From NCBI RefSeq assembly GCF_036898095.1, contig NC_090728.1, positions 84,092,219 through 84,156,218 of the forward strand: 64,000 nucleotides of DNA. The letters are read 5' to 3'. Each line of letters begins with the position of its first letter. The first letter of the stretch is position 1. Position numbers and translations under genes: made by a program. The notes beneath the pieces were generated by a model that was not told where the DNA came from, made no database searches, and saw nothing but the letters and a program-made list of their open reading frames with translations. This document shows, piece by piece, positions 54,440-64,000 of this stretch. Origin of the DNA: Palaemon carinicauda. Taxonomy: Eukaryota; Arthropoda; Malacostraca; Decapoda; Palaemonidae.

Positions 54440-55600
54440 CTCTCCTGATGTTTGGGGGTGAGAATGAGCTCCCCTTTTATGTTTGGCCAAGTTGAGAAAT
54501 TTGATTAGGAGTTGGCAGAAGCGAGGGCGGGAACTGCGGCATAGGAAGGTTTTCCTTCAGTGGGCTGGACCTTGAACTTGGGCAAAGGTGCAGTGACTGG
54601 CAGAGAGCTTGGGCTTTTGTAGACCCGGTCTTCTTCTTCTTGCATGGAGGTGGGAGGACAGCATCTCCAAACCAGCCCTCCTGCATGTAAAAACTTTCTT
54701 CTCTGCTGATTTTATCTATAATATCTGGATTCCTCCTTGGGAAAATTCTGCTCCTGTAGAGGGGCGGGTCCCTTCTCCTATGAGTCACATTCAGGAAGAG
54801 TGCTTCATGGAATAGAGTGCAATCATCACACCAACAATAGATTTGATAATGACAGACTTTCAAGTCCACCTCAATATTCAACTTAATTATGAAATGACCC
54901 CATACATAATCTCTTGAATAAGAGTATCTGTGACATGGAATGCACCTTTCCTTGGAATCTGGTGGGCAGAAGCCCTGGCAGGAGAGGTTATTGGATTTGT
55001 AGATGGTATTGCAGATGAATGTCGGGCTCTAAGAGCTCATGGTAGGCAAGGCGAGGGAGCCTGGTGTCCCCTGTGCCAGGTAAGCCAATTCTTGGGCAAG
55101 CTGAGACGTCCTTCCTCTTTGATAGCTGAGCTACGACTGATTTTACTTAATCACACAACTACAGTATATGATTATACTGAGCATATTATAATATTATGTT
55201 GTTGAGTCAATCCTTCCATACAAACAAAATAACTGTTTGGTTGTTATTGTGCCGTAACCAGAGAAAAGGATCCAATTTAGTACTGTCTGGCCAGTCAAAC
55301 AGTGGCGTAGCTAGAAGTTTTTCAGTGGGTGGGCACCTAGTGGGCACAGCTGAATATGAGAGGGCGCTAGGCTATCGGAGCGTGTCTATACATGCCAATT
55401 TCAGAAGCATTCTGAAGCCATATGAGAAGAGTATCAGGAAACATTCTGAGATCAGTGGTGGATATTTAGGCATTATACAGGTATCTGTCATTCTGTTATA
55501 TTGTCTCAAATAGAATAGAGATGCATAGAAATCTTCATCATCATTATCATCATCATCATCAACATCCCCTCCTACGCCTAATGATGCAAAGGCCCTCAGT
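54440..55600 (-). repeat. Left arm of a ~1-kb inverted duplication
   Basis: The reverse complement matches 60885-61860 almost throughout: gag N-terminal remnant, the CAGTGGCGTAGCTAGAAG block (55303), and the (ATC)n end of a LINE (about 55538-55562). In this arm, frame 54881-54477 keeps a broken gag piece (NIEVDLKVCHYQIY) followed by unrelated inserted sequence. Confidence 0.8.
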
Positions 55601-56948
55601 TAGATTCCGCCAGTCATCGCTATTTTAAGCTTTTAGTTCAATACTTCTCCATTCATCGTCTCCCAGGTCACGTTTCATAATCTTCAACTCTTCTAGTGCT
55701 TAGTGGAGCCCAGTTGAAAGTTTGATGAACTCATCTTTCTTAGGGAGTATGAAGAGCATGTCCAACCAATCTCCATCTACCCCTCACCATGATCTCATCC
55801 ACATATGGCACTCGATTAATCTCTCTTATAGTTTCATTTCTAATCGTGTCCTCCCATTTCAATCCCAATAGTCTTCTGAGGGCTTTGTTCTCTAATCTAC
55901 AAAATCTGTTAAATATTATTTTATTGTCATACCACGATTCATGTCCATACACTAACACCAATGTCACTAAACTGATATATAGCCTGATTTTTAAGTATAA
56001 TTTTAGTCAATTTGATTTCCAAATTGTATTTAACCTAGCCATTGTCTGATTGTCTTTATTAAACCTTCCATTAAACTCTAATTTTAAAGACCCTTTATTG
56101 GAGATCATTGTTCCTAACTACTTAAATGATTCTAGCTCATTAATCCTTTCTCCTTCCAATGATATTTCATCTTCCATTACATACTCCGTTCTCATCATCT
56201 CCGTGTTTCTCCGATTTATCTTGAGCCTCACCTCGTGTGATATTTCATGCATTCTGGTAAGCAAGCATTGCAAATCCTGTTGTGTTCTGCCAAGAAGGAC
56301 AGCATCATCAACATGCTCTAGGTCTTCTAAATTCCTATCACCAATCCAGTCCAATCCTTCTCCACCATCTCTGACTGTTCTACACATTACAAAGTCCGTG
56401 AGGAGGATGAACAACATAGGTGACAACACATTCCCTTGGTGTTCTCCACTGTTCACTGGAAAGTCATTTGATAATACTCCATTAACATTAACTTTGCACT
56501 TGCTATGCTCATGAACAGACTTAATCAAATTTACATATTTAAGAGGAATTCCATAATAATGCAAGAATCTCCACAAAATTGGCCGGTGCACACTATCAAA
56601 GGCTTTTTCATAGTCCACAAATACAATCAAAAGGGGATTTCTACATTTTACGCATTGCTGTACAACATGTCTCAATATGGAAATTTTGACAGTACAACTT
56701 CTACATTTTCTAAATCCTGCTTGTTCATCTCTCAGCTCTTCATCAATCTTTCTCTCCAGTCTCTTAAGAATAAGCAAACTATATATTTTCATAACAACTG
56801 ACGTAAGTGTGATGCCTCTGTAATTATTGCAATCAGTCAGGTCTCCCTTTTTGGCTATTTTTACCAACACTCCTAACTCCCATTCATCAGGTTTTGCTTC
56901 TTCATGCCACATTCTATAAAATAATCTTGTAAGTAGCCTGGGAGTCAC
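55560..56948 (-). pseudogene. LINE reverse transcriptase with (ATC)n tail, decayed
   Basis: Minus-strand RT. Main frame 56948-56118 (276 codons): LVKIAKKGDLTDCNNYRGI, EQAGFRKCRSCTVKISILR, IVFVDYEKAFDSVHR (first catalytic Asp), PVNSGEHQGNVLSPMLF, LEHVDDAVLLG (the usual ADD is VDD here), and EMMRTEYVMEDEISLEG. The frame stops at SFK*, then continues in pieces to 55740 (VLVYGHESWYDNKII ... NKALRRLLGLKWEDTI ... RGRWRLVGHALHTP). The 3' UTR ends in a GAT/ATC repeat near 55538. 5'-truncated, no endonuclease. A deleted copy of the same LINE is at 60776-60960. Confidence 0.85.
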
Positions 56949-57185
56949 TTCGTTTTGGGCCGGTGTAGCAGGAAATTTTTCCCCCCTGGCTGAAATTCCC
57001 CCCGGGAAAATTAGCCTAGGATCGATTTTCCCCCCAGGAAAAGCAGCCTGGGCTGTTATTCCCCCGGGGGGGAATTTCAGCCCTAGGATATTTTCCCCCC
57101 CCTACGCCATTTCTCCCCCACCCTCCCATACAGAGAAACTATTTTGATGAATTAAATAATCAACGGTAAGTTTGACAAAATATTA

Positions 57186-57189
<4 letters not shown>

Positions 57190-57255
<66 letters not shown>
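57190..57255. repeat. (AT)n microsatellite
   Basis: About 66 bp of AT. Confidence 0.97.
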
Positions 57256-57258
<3 letters not shown>

Positions 57259-57604
57259 GAAAACCTTACTTTTCTTTAGTACTGTCCAGCATGAAATAAA
57301 AAGTGCACTTGATGCTAAGAAGCACTATAGATGAGAAGGGAGATGAAACCAATTCAGTTGTGTTACCAGAGATTATGGGGGAACCGAATGGGAAACCTGG
57401 GGTTTTAGGGTGGGGAAATGTCATAAACGAGTGATTTATAGCAATAATAATGGTCAGAAATGCTAAATGAGAACAAGGTAACCTGTTGGTAAAACATATG
57501 GATCATGTAAGTGGCTGAACATAGGCCAAACATGATTATTTAACACATTTGAGATTTGTAAAATGGTACAGAACCTAACAAACCCACCTAACCTAACCTA
57601 GTAG

Positions 57605-57735
57605 TTCCCAGGTCACAACCCCTAGACGGGGGCAAGCCCCCGGACCCCCTTCCCAGGTCACAGACCCTAGCCGGGGGCAAGCCCCCGGACCCCCTTCCCA
57701 GGTCACAAACCTTCGCAGGTCACAACCCCTTGGAC
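57605..57735. repeat. ~48-bp GC-rich minisatellite
   Basis: Two near-identical units CCCAGGTCACA..CCCTAG.CGGGGGCAAGCCCCCGGACCCCCTT plus partial units. Each contains the perfect hairpin GGGGGC-AA-GCCCCC. Confidence 0.85.
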
Positions 57736-57755
57736 TATCCCAATATCAGCCTTCA

Positions 57756-57974
57756 TCATAAATTCTTTAAACAAACCGGCATTTTTTTTTTCTTTTTTGC
57801 ATTTGGAGGTTTATAGTTACGTCTGCACAAATTTCTTGAATTGAGGATATATATGCTAAAGAATTTGATTGTTCCCTCACATCCTTCGAAATCAGCAAGT
57901 TTGTTTTCTAAGCAATATTGCATGGGGTTTGATACGGATTCACTAAGAAACTGAGCAGCACGTTTAAAATTCAT
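57756..57974 (-). pseudogene. P-element-type transposase exon fragment
   Basis: 72 codons: MNFKRAAQFLSESVSNPMQY, LADFEGCEGTIKFF, IYILNSRNLCRRNYKPP. The order K-x-AAQ-x-LS-x-SV, then F-x-GCEGT-x-KF, then LNSRN is characteristic of the central region of P-element/THAP9-like transposases (family knowledge). No THAP domain or catalytic segments are present and the fragment ends in a poly-Lys artefact from an A-run, so it is a remnant of a larger transposase gene. Confidence 0.6.
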
Positions 57975-58175
57975 TGTCCTTTTTTATCCAAGCAATATGT
58001 TGTGACCTCAATTTATTGCCTAAATGTAACCCTTCATTGTCTTGCAATTTGTGCAGCTTTTCTATGAAATCCCAATGAAACTGATTTCCATGGCAAACGA
58101 AAAAAAAAAAATAATGGTTACCTCCACCAAGCAAAGGGGGAATCTTGGCCCAGAGGGGGGGTTATTATCCGGGGA

Positions 58176-58305
58176 CAAAGTTCCCCCGGGGGGATATATA
58201 TCCTGGGCCATATTTCCCCCGGGGGGATATATATCCTGGGCCATATTTCCCCCGGGGGGATATATATCCTGGGCCATATTTCCCCCGGGGGGAATTTCGG
58301 ACGGG
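58176..58305. repeat. 33-bp tandem repeat, about 3.7 units
   Basis: Unit CCCCCGGGGGGATATATATC followed by CTGGGCCATATTT. Each unit contains a CCCCCGGGGGG palindrome, and because 33 is divisible by three it reads as a repeated GYISWAIFPPG frame, which is incidental. Confidence 0.9.
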
Positions 58306-58325
58306 GGGAAAAACCAGACCGTTAC

Positions 58326-60396
58326 ACCGGAACTGCGTCACAATCGCTCGCCATTCATTCCTATTTCTAGCACCCTCTCTTGCCTCTCTCACATCTACCC
58401 TCCTATCACCCAGAGCTTTCTTCACACCATCCATCCACCCAAACCTTGGCTTTCCTCTTGTACTTCTCCCATCAACTCTTGCATTCATCACCTTCTTTAG
58501 CAGACAGCAATTTTCCATTCTCTCAACATGCCCAAACCACCTCAACACATTCATATCCACTCTAGCCGCTAGCTCATTTCTTACACCCGTTCTCACCCTC
58601 ACCACTTCGTTCCTTGAGATACACCAGCCATACTCCTTAGACCCTTCATCTCAAACACATTCAATTTCTGTCTCTCCGTCACTTTCATTCCCCACAACTC
58701 CGATCCATACATCACAGTTGGTACAATCACTTTCTCATATAGAACTCTCTTTACATTTATGCCCAACCCTCTATTTTTTACTACTCCCTTAACTGCCCTC
58801 AACACTTTGCAACCTTCATTCACTCTCTGACGTACATCTGCTTCCACTCCACCATTTGCTGCAACAACAGACCCCAAGTACTTAAACTGATCCACCTCCT
58901 CAAGTAACTCTCCATTCAACATGACATTCAACCTTGCACCACCTTCCCTTCTCGTACATCTCATAACCTTACTCTTACCCACATTAACTCTCAACTTCTT
59001 TCTCTCACACACCCTTCCAAATTCTATCACTAGTCGGTCAAGCTTCTCTTCTGTGTCTGCTACCAGTACAGTATCATCCGCAAACAACAACTGATTTACC
59101 TCCCATTCATGATCATTCTCGCCTACCAGTTTTAATCCTCGTCCAAGCACTCGAGCATTCACCTCTTTCACCACTCCATCAACATACAAGTTAAACAACC
59201 ACGGCGACATCACACATCCCTGTCTCAGCCCCACACTCACCGGAAACCGATCGCTCACTTCATTTCCTATTCTAACACATGCTTTACTACCTTTGTAGAA
59301 ACTTTTCACTGCTTGCAACAACCTTCCACCAACTCCATATAACCTCATCACATTCCACATTGCTTCCCTATCAACTCTATCATATGCTTTCTCCAGATCC
59401 ATAGACGCAACATACACCTCATTACCTTTTGCTAAATATTTCTAGCATATCTGTCTAACTGTAAAAATCTGATTCATACAACCCCTACCTCTTCTAAAAC
59501 CACCCTGTACTTCCAAGATTGCATTCTCTGTTTTATCCTTAATCCTATTAATCAGTACTCTACCATACACTTTTCCAACTACACTCAACAAACTAATACC
59601 TCTTGAATTACAACACTCATGCACATCTCCCTTACCCTTATATAGTGGTACAATACATGCACAAACCCAATCTACTGGTACCATTGACAACACAAAACAC
59701 ATATTAAACAATCTCACCAACCATTCAAGTACAGTCACACCCCCTTCCTTCAACATCTCAGCTTTCACACCATCCATACCAGATGCTTTTCCTACTCTCG
59801 TTTCATCTAGTGCTCTCCTCACTTCCTCTATTGTAATCTTTCTCTCATTCTCATCTCCCATCACTGGCACCTCAACTCCTGGAACAGCAATTATATCTGC
59901 CTCCCTATTATCCTCAACATTCAGCAAACTTTCAAAATATTCCACCCACCTTTTCCTTGCCTCCTCTCCTTTTAACAACCTTCTATTTCCATCTTTCACT
60001 GTCTCTTCAATTCTTGCGCCAGCCTTCCTTACTCTCTTCACTTCTTTCCAAAACTTCTTCTTATTCTCTTCATATGACTGACCCAGTCCCTGACCCCACC
60101 TCAGGTCAGCTGCCCTCTTTGCCTCACGTACCTTGCGCTTTACTTCCACATTTTTCTCTCTATATTTTTTATACTTCTCTATACTATTACTCTGCAGCCA
60201 TTCTTCAAAAGCCCTCTTTTTCCCTTCCACTTTTACCTTCACTCCTTCATTCCACCATTCACTGCCCTTCCTCATGCTGCCTCCAACAACCTTCTTGCCA
60301 CATACATCACTTGCAATCCCAACAAAATTTTCTTTTGCTAACTTCCACTCCTCCTCTAAATTACCAGTTTCTCTTACTCTCACCTCGTCATATGAG
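58326..60396 (-). pseudogene. LINE reverse transcriptase (copy 2 of the 1.5-3.9 kb family)
   Basis: Closely matches the LINE at 1553-3655 on the opposite strand. Frames: 60383-59442 (313 codons, through the GKASGMDGVKAEM and PLYKGKGDVHEC blocks), then one in-frame TAG (where copy 1 has CGAGAA, here TAGAAA), then 59417-58599 (272 codons with DLEKAYDRVDREAMW, RQGCVMSPWLFNLY and LLFADDTVLVAD), and after a small deletion 58605-58326 (WFGHVERM, RGKPRFGW). It is less damaged than copy 1 and so informative for the family. The 3' UTR is missing: the fold-back element begins at TTCCGGTGTAAC. Confidence 0.88.
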
Positions 60397-60712
60397 TACA
60401 GTGTAAAATCTGGACGTCGGATGCCGTCCGGGAGAATAGAAAATAAATTGTATCACCGGGAAAGACGCGAAAATACACCTCTTTTTTGTGACTGGTAATG
60501 TTCACTGATACTTTCTGAATAAATGTTCGAAAAATATTGGTTTATTTTAATGTTATTGAGAATAATCTGAATCGGACGTCAACATTACACTATTTAACTG
60601 CCCGCTATTCTCAATAAAATAAAATAAATCAATATTTTTCGAACATTTATTCAGGAAATAACAAAGTATCAGTGAAAATTACCAGTGTCAAAAAAGTGGT
60701 GTATTATGGCGA
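60397..60712. mobile_element. MITE derivative of the 18.3-kb fold-back element
   Basis: Left arm matches 18340-18530, the centre GAATCGGACGTCAACATTAC matches 19060-19110 (inverted), and the right arm is the reverse complement of the left. The coding core of the larger element is deleted. The outer part of the right end is missing and sequence changes at about 60712. Confidence 0.75.
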
Positions 60713-60775
60713 CTTTCCCAATTGGGTTCAGACTGGCCCCAACTACCAACCTACTAAGTTCGTTTGAGTGACACA

Positions 60776-60960
60776 GTGAGAACCTTATTTAACTTTTACA
60801 GCAATGCATAGAATATAGAAATCCCCTTTTGGTGGTATTTGTAGACTATGAAAAAGCCTTTGATAGTGTGGAGAGTCCTGCATCATTAGGCGGAGGAGGG
60901 GATGATGATGAGGATGATGATGATGATGATAATGATGATAAAGATGATGAAGATTTCTAT
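60776..60960 (+). pseudogene. Deleted LINE fragment joined to its (GAT)n tail
   Basis: Encodes NPLLVVFVDYEKAFDSV, the same LINE as at 55560-56948, then jumps directly to the 3' terminal TGCATCATTAGGCGGAGGAG and a GAT repeat. Begins the right arm of the inverted duplication. Confidence 0.75.
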
Positions 60961-61860
60961 GCATCTCTATTCTATTTGATATAATATAACAGAATGACAG
61001 ATACCTGTATAATGCCTAAATATCAACTGCTGATCTCAGAATATTCCCTAATACTCTTCTCATATGGCTTCAGAATGCTTCTGAAATTGGCATGTATAGA
61101 CTCGCTCCGAAAGCCTAGTGCCTCCCATATTCATCTGTGCCCACTGGGTGCCCACCCACTGAAAAACTTCTAGCTACACCACTGTTTGACTGGCCAGACA
61201 GTACTACATTGGATCCTTTTCTCTGGTTACGGCACAATAACAACCAAACAGTTGTTTTGTTTGTATGGAAGGATTGACTTAATAACATAATATTATAATA
61301 TGCTCAGTATAATCATATACTGTAGTTGTGTGATTAAGTAAAATCAGTCATAGCTCAGCTATCAAAGAGGAAGGACGTTTCAGCTAGCCAAAGAATCGGC
61401 TTACCTGGCACAGGGGACACCAGGCTCCCTCGCCTTGCCTACCATGAGCTCTTACAGCCCGACATTCATCTGCAGTACCATCTACAAATACAGTGACCTC
61501 CCCTGCCAGGGCTTCTGCCCACCAGATTCCGAGGAGAGGTGCATTCCATGTCACAGATACTCTTATTCAAGAGATTATGTATGGGGTCATTTCATAATCA
61601 AATTGAATATTGAGGTGGACTTGAAAGCCTGCCATTATCAAATCTATAATGGGATTCACCACAGTGACTGTAACTGCACAATATGTTTCAACCAGCCGTT
61701 GGATGAAGCCACTGCAACAATCCCCCAGCTCTCTGCCAGTCACTGCACCTTTGCCCAAGTTCATGGTCCAACCCACTGAAGGAAAACCTTCCTATGCCGC
61801 AGTTCCTGCCCTCGCTTCTGCCAACTCCTAATCAAATTTCTCAACTCGACCAAACCGCAA
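60885..61860 (+). repeat. Right arm of the inverted duplication
   Basis: Reverse complement of about 54440-55600. Includes the CTTCTAGCTACACCACTG block and the N-terminal part of a gag pseudogene. Confidence 0.8.
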
Positions 61861-62763
61861 AGGGGAGCTCATTGTCACCCCCAAGAATCAGGAGAGTGTC
61901 AGTTTCCTCCTGGAAGAAAGCTCACAGAAGCTTTTAGATCTGGCCAAGAAGCAGCGCAAAGTCGTCGTCTCCAGATACCCAATCTCCATGCCGCTAGATA
62001 TAGCTACCTCTGTCAACTACATCGCAAAGATCAAGATGAAGTTCCTGTCCACAACATAATCGCCACAGTCAATGGGACCAAACCCCCTACCCTCGACTTA
62101 AGAATATGGGGCACCTTCCCCATCACTGACTACATTCCTGAGCTGCTTCGGTGCTACCATTGTCAATGGTATGGCCATCACCATGAGCACTGTGGAGGAC
62201 CCAATATTTGTGGAGTCTGCAGCCAACGCCAACCCTCACAAGAATGCATAGATGCCCACAAGCGAGGTCGAACCACCCAGCCGAGATGTCCAAACTACTC
62301 TCGCTCCCACCTTGCATGGAACAAGAGGTGCTCTGACCGCCTAAGGAGGATTGCAGCCATGCAAGGCACTCATACTGGCAACACACTTAAACCGCACAGA
62401 CTTCCCAGAATGAGACGCCGCCATCCACTCACCGTCACTCCAGATCCTGTCATCCGAACCACCTCCACTCCTGATCCGGCCACCATGGCTACTACCGTTC
62501 CCGACCCTGTCATCCAGAGAGCTCCAGTGCCCTCACTTCATCCAAATCGTTCCCCGTCCCAATACTCCTATTCAATCACCCACCAGATAAACACCTTTTC
62601 TTTGCAAGACTTAATCCCAATTACCATACACCTTTTCACCCAGGTCTCATCCCTTCGAAATGTCCCGGATCCCCTTCAGACCTCAAGTCATATCCTCCCT
62701 TTCCCCCCAAACCAACCTCACTGCCTCACAATCTCTAGAGCAGGGATAATTTCTTACACTTAA
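61435..62763 (+). pseudogene. Gag-like ORF1 of a gag-only element, decayed (copy 4)
   Basis: Pieces in several frames: 61441-61779 (GHFIIKLNIEVDLKACHYQIY, DCNCTICFNQPLDEATATI, a C-x-C-x2-C module), about 61780-62060 (PNRKGELIVTPKNQESVSFLLEE, KVVVSRYPISMPLDIATS), and from about 62130 (LRCYHCQWYGHHHEHC, CGVCSQRQPSQEC, CPNYSRSHLAWNKRC, where one knuckle Cys is replaced by Tyr) to the stop at 62763. It is closest in layout to the 8.5-10.1 kb copy (LQDLIPI at the C-terminus in both). No ORF2 follows. Several frameshifts make it dead. Confidence 0.75.
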
Positions 62764-63065
62764 AACGCTCCTTTCCTCTACTACTAATTGTCCTCTCCTC
62801 TCCCAGTCTCCCTTACTCACTGGGACTTCTTTCTATACCACTATTCTCTACTGCTAAAGCCTTTCCTTACGGCTCTGAATCGGATCGATTTTGGGTGCTC
62901 GTAGGAAGAGCTACACACCCGTGCGCAGAAGAGTCACTCTTTGATTCTCCTCATATATATACTTTAACTCAATGCTCCGGGGGTAGAACAGAAGACCTCT
63001 CTGAGTGTCCTTATATAATTACTTTGACACATCGCTCTAGGTGCAGAGCAATAAAACACTACACA
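62764..63065 (+). other. 3' UTR of gag copy 4 with GCTC/GAGC hairpins
   Basis: Shares the CTCTCCCAGTCTC...ACTGGGACTT block with the other copies, then has GGGT-GCTC-GTAGGAA-GAGC-TACAC-ACCC (62893-62920) and GCTC-TAGGTGCA-GAGC (63034-63049), with a weaker one near 62973. Units repeat about every 70 bp. Confidence 0.5.
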
Positions 63066-64000
63066 TCCTTATTAACTGATGTGACTTGGGAGAAACTTCC
63101 GGGCCCAGTCTATAGCAAGCGAGTGATAATAAAAACAAGAATTATTTCAAAATATTAGAGCAAAAACATTAATTTTGATAACTAGGATTGTTTACATCTT
63201 TGGCAAGAGATGATATGTTTACATATTCATTAATGACGAAAATGTAAAGTTGTAAGCATTGTTAAAACTCACCTATTGTTCAATTTTTATACTTTCTTAA
63301 ACAGAAATACAGCTAAACGAGCTGGGTGGAGAACGAGCTAAATGGCTTGAGGCATGTACACTGTAAGGGATTTGAAATCTTTGCTCCATAAAAATCCTTA
63401 ATTACAAATATGGTTTATTATTCAACAGGTATTGCAGTTATCTCTGCCACGTGTAGGTGGAATTGTGAAGTGTGATCTCGCGTAAAAAGAGGGCTGACTG
63501 TGCATAATATACACATGATAACCAAATGGAAAAACTATACTGTTGGTGCAAGTGGCGTGAAAATGAAGTATAATTACAAATTCTATAGCTTTGATTTTAC
63601 AAGCAGCGATGGCTACAATTTCTCTTCAACTAAACCCAGTGATTCAGTGTAGACTTAAGAATCGATTCCAGAGTCCACTAACACAATCATATCAGCCTAA
63701 GTGTACAGGAATGATTGAAAGTAAATATACTGCACTTCTATCTCATTCATTACTATAAGGAGGAGTAATAAATACTCTTTCTTTTTCAAAGATGATGTTC
63801 TTATGTGCAAATATAGATTAAAGGTATAATACATGGATTTTTTTACTTACTATTACAATGAACTGTAGACTTTAAATCTAAAAGTAATATCTTTATGTCA
63901 TATGAAGCTAATGAGACAATAAGTACTTAAATTATTAATTTTATTAGTCTGACAAACTGTTTTTAAATAAACAACTAATTTTTCTATAACTGGAAATGTT
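63066..64000. other. Non-coding stretch, nothing recognised
   Basis: AT-rich, without frames over ~60 codons, terminal repeats or RNA genes I can identify. Confidence 0.5.

Larger units (their letters stand above)
56957..58334. mobile_element. GC-rich fold-back element with P-element-type remnant
   Basis: Left end CCGGTGTAGCAGG...TTTTTCCCCCC..GAAATTCCCCCCGGG and right end, read inverted, CCGGTGTAACGG...TTTTTCCCCCC..GAAATTCCCCCCGGG. Both ends are packed with CCCCCGGGGGG palindromes. Inside are an (AT)n tract (57190-57255), a GC-rich minisatellite (57600-57735), a transposase-like fragment (57974-57756) and a 33-bp tandem repeat (58176-58295). Confidence 0.65.

Noticed and set aside
54477..54881. 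A 134-codon minus-strand ORF as a separate gene
   Set aside because: Its start matches the gag remnant at 61.6 kb and the rest is out-of-frame or inserted DNA; it is part of the inverted-duplication arm.
58042..58500. An ORF with repeated GYISWAIFPPG, considered as a repeat protein
   Set aside because: It is a 33-bp tandem DNA repeat that happens to be divisible by three, and both strands give such frames.

Overview
The window is eukaryotic nuclear DNA that consists almost entirely of mobile elements, their nested remains and simple repeats. I found no convincing single-copy host gene, and no tRNA, rRNA or CRISPR. Very long (AT)n, (GA)n and (ATT)n tracts, DIRS-like tyrosine-recombinase retroelements and many LINE lineages together suggest a decapod crustacean, perhaps a caridean shrimp. 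That is an inference from overall character and from recognising some LINE ends, not from a marker gene.

Layout. 0.1-0.3 kb: TATA-bearing promoter-like cassette. 0.3-0.9 kb: broken LINE reverse transcriptase (RT). 1.4-6.0 kb: DIRS-like element A, internally deleted, its left terminal repeat split by a 2.4-kb LINE. 7.4-7.8 kb: Cys-rich ORF. 8.0-10.1 kb: gag-only retroelement (minus strand). 10.8-16.4 kb: DIRS-like element B with gag, RT/RNase H, recombinase, inverted terminal repeats and an internal complementary region. 17.6-19.3 kb: LINE 3' end and a fold-back element. 19.7-26 kb: simple repeats, including a 2.3-kb hexanucleotide array. 26.3-28.7 kb: a TIR element inside a TTTGG-rich repeat, and a piggyBac-type MITE. 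29-33.5 kb: three LINE fragments.

35.0-52.5 kb is the most interesting part. Four non-LTR retroelements lie head to tail on the plus strand: gag-only, full-length LINE with RNase H, gag-only, and a full-length LINE of another lineage. They are joined through short 3' tail units built from two hairpins and ending in (CAA)n followed by CCTACGGG. The gag-only elements have no ORF2, and their 3' UTRs carry a series of stem-loops whose stems differ in sequence but stay complementary. A reasonable model is a parasite/helper system: gag-only elements moved by LINEs that recognise the shared structured tail, with new copies landing in old tails.

52.5-64 kb: a conserved gene fragment of unknown function, a 1-kb inverted duplication enclosing LINE copies, a GC-rich fold-back element with a P-element-type transposase remnant, and a fourth, decayed gag-only copy.

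All coordinates and identities come from reading the sequence by eye. Element boundaries are good to a few bases where inverted or direct repeats define them, otherwise to tens of bases.
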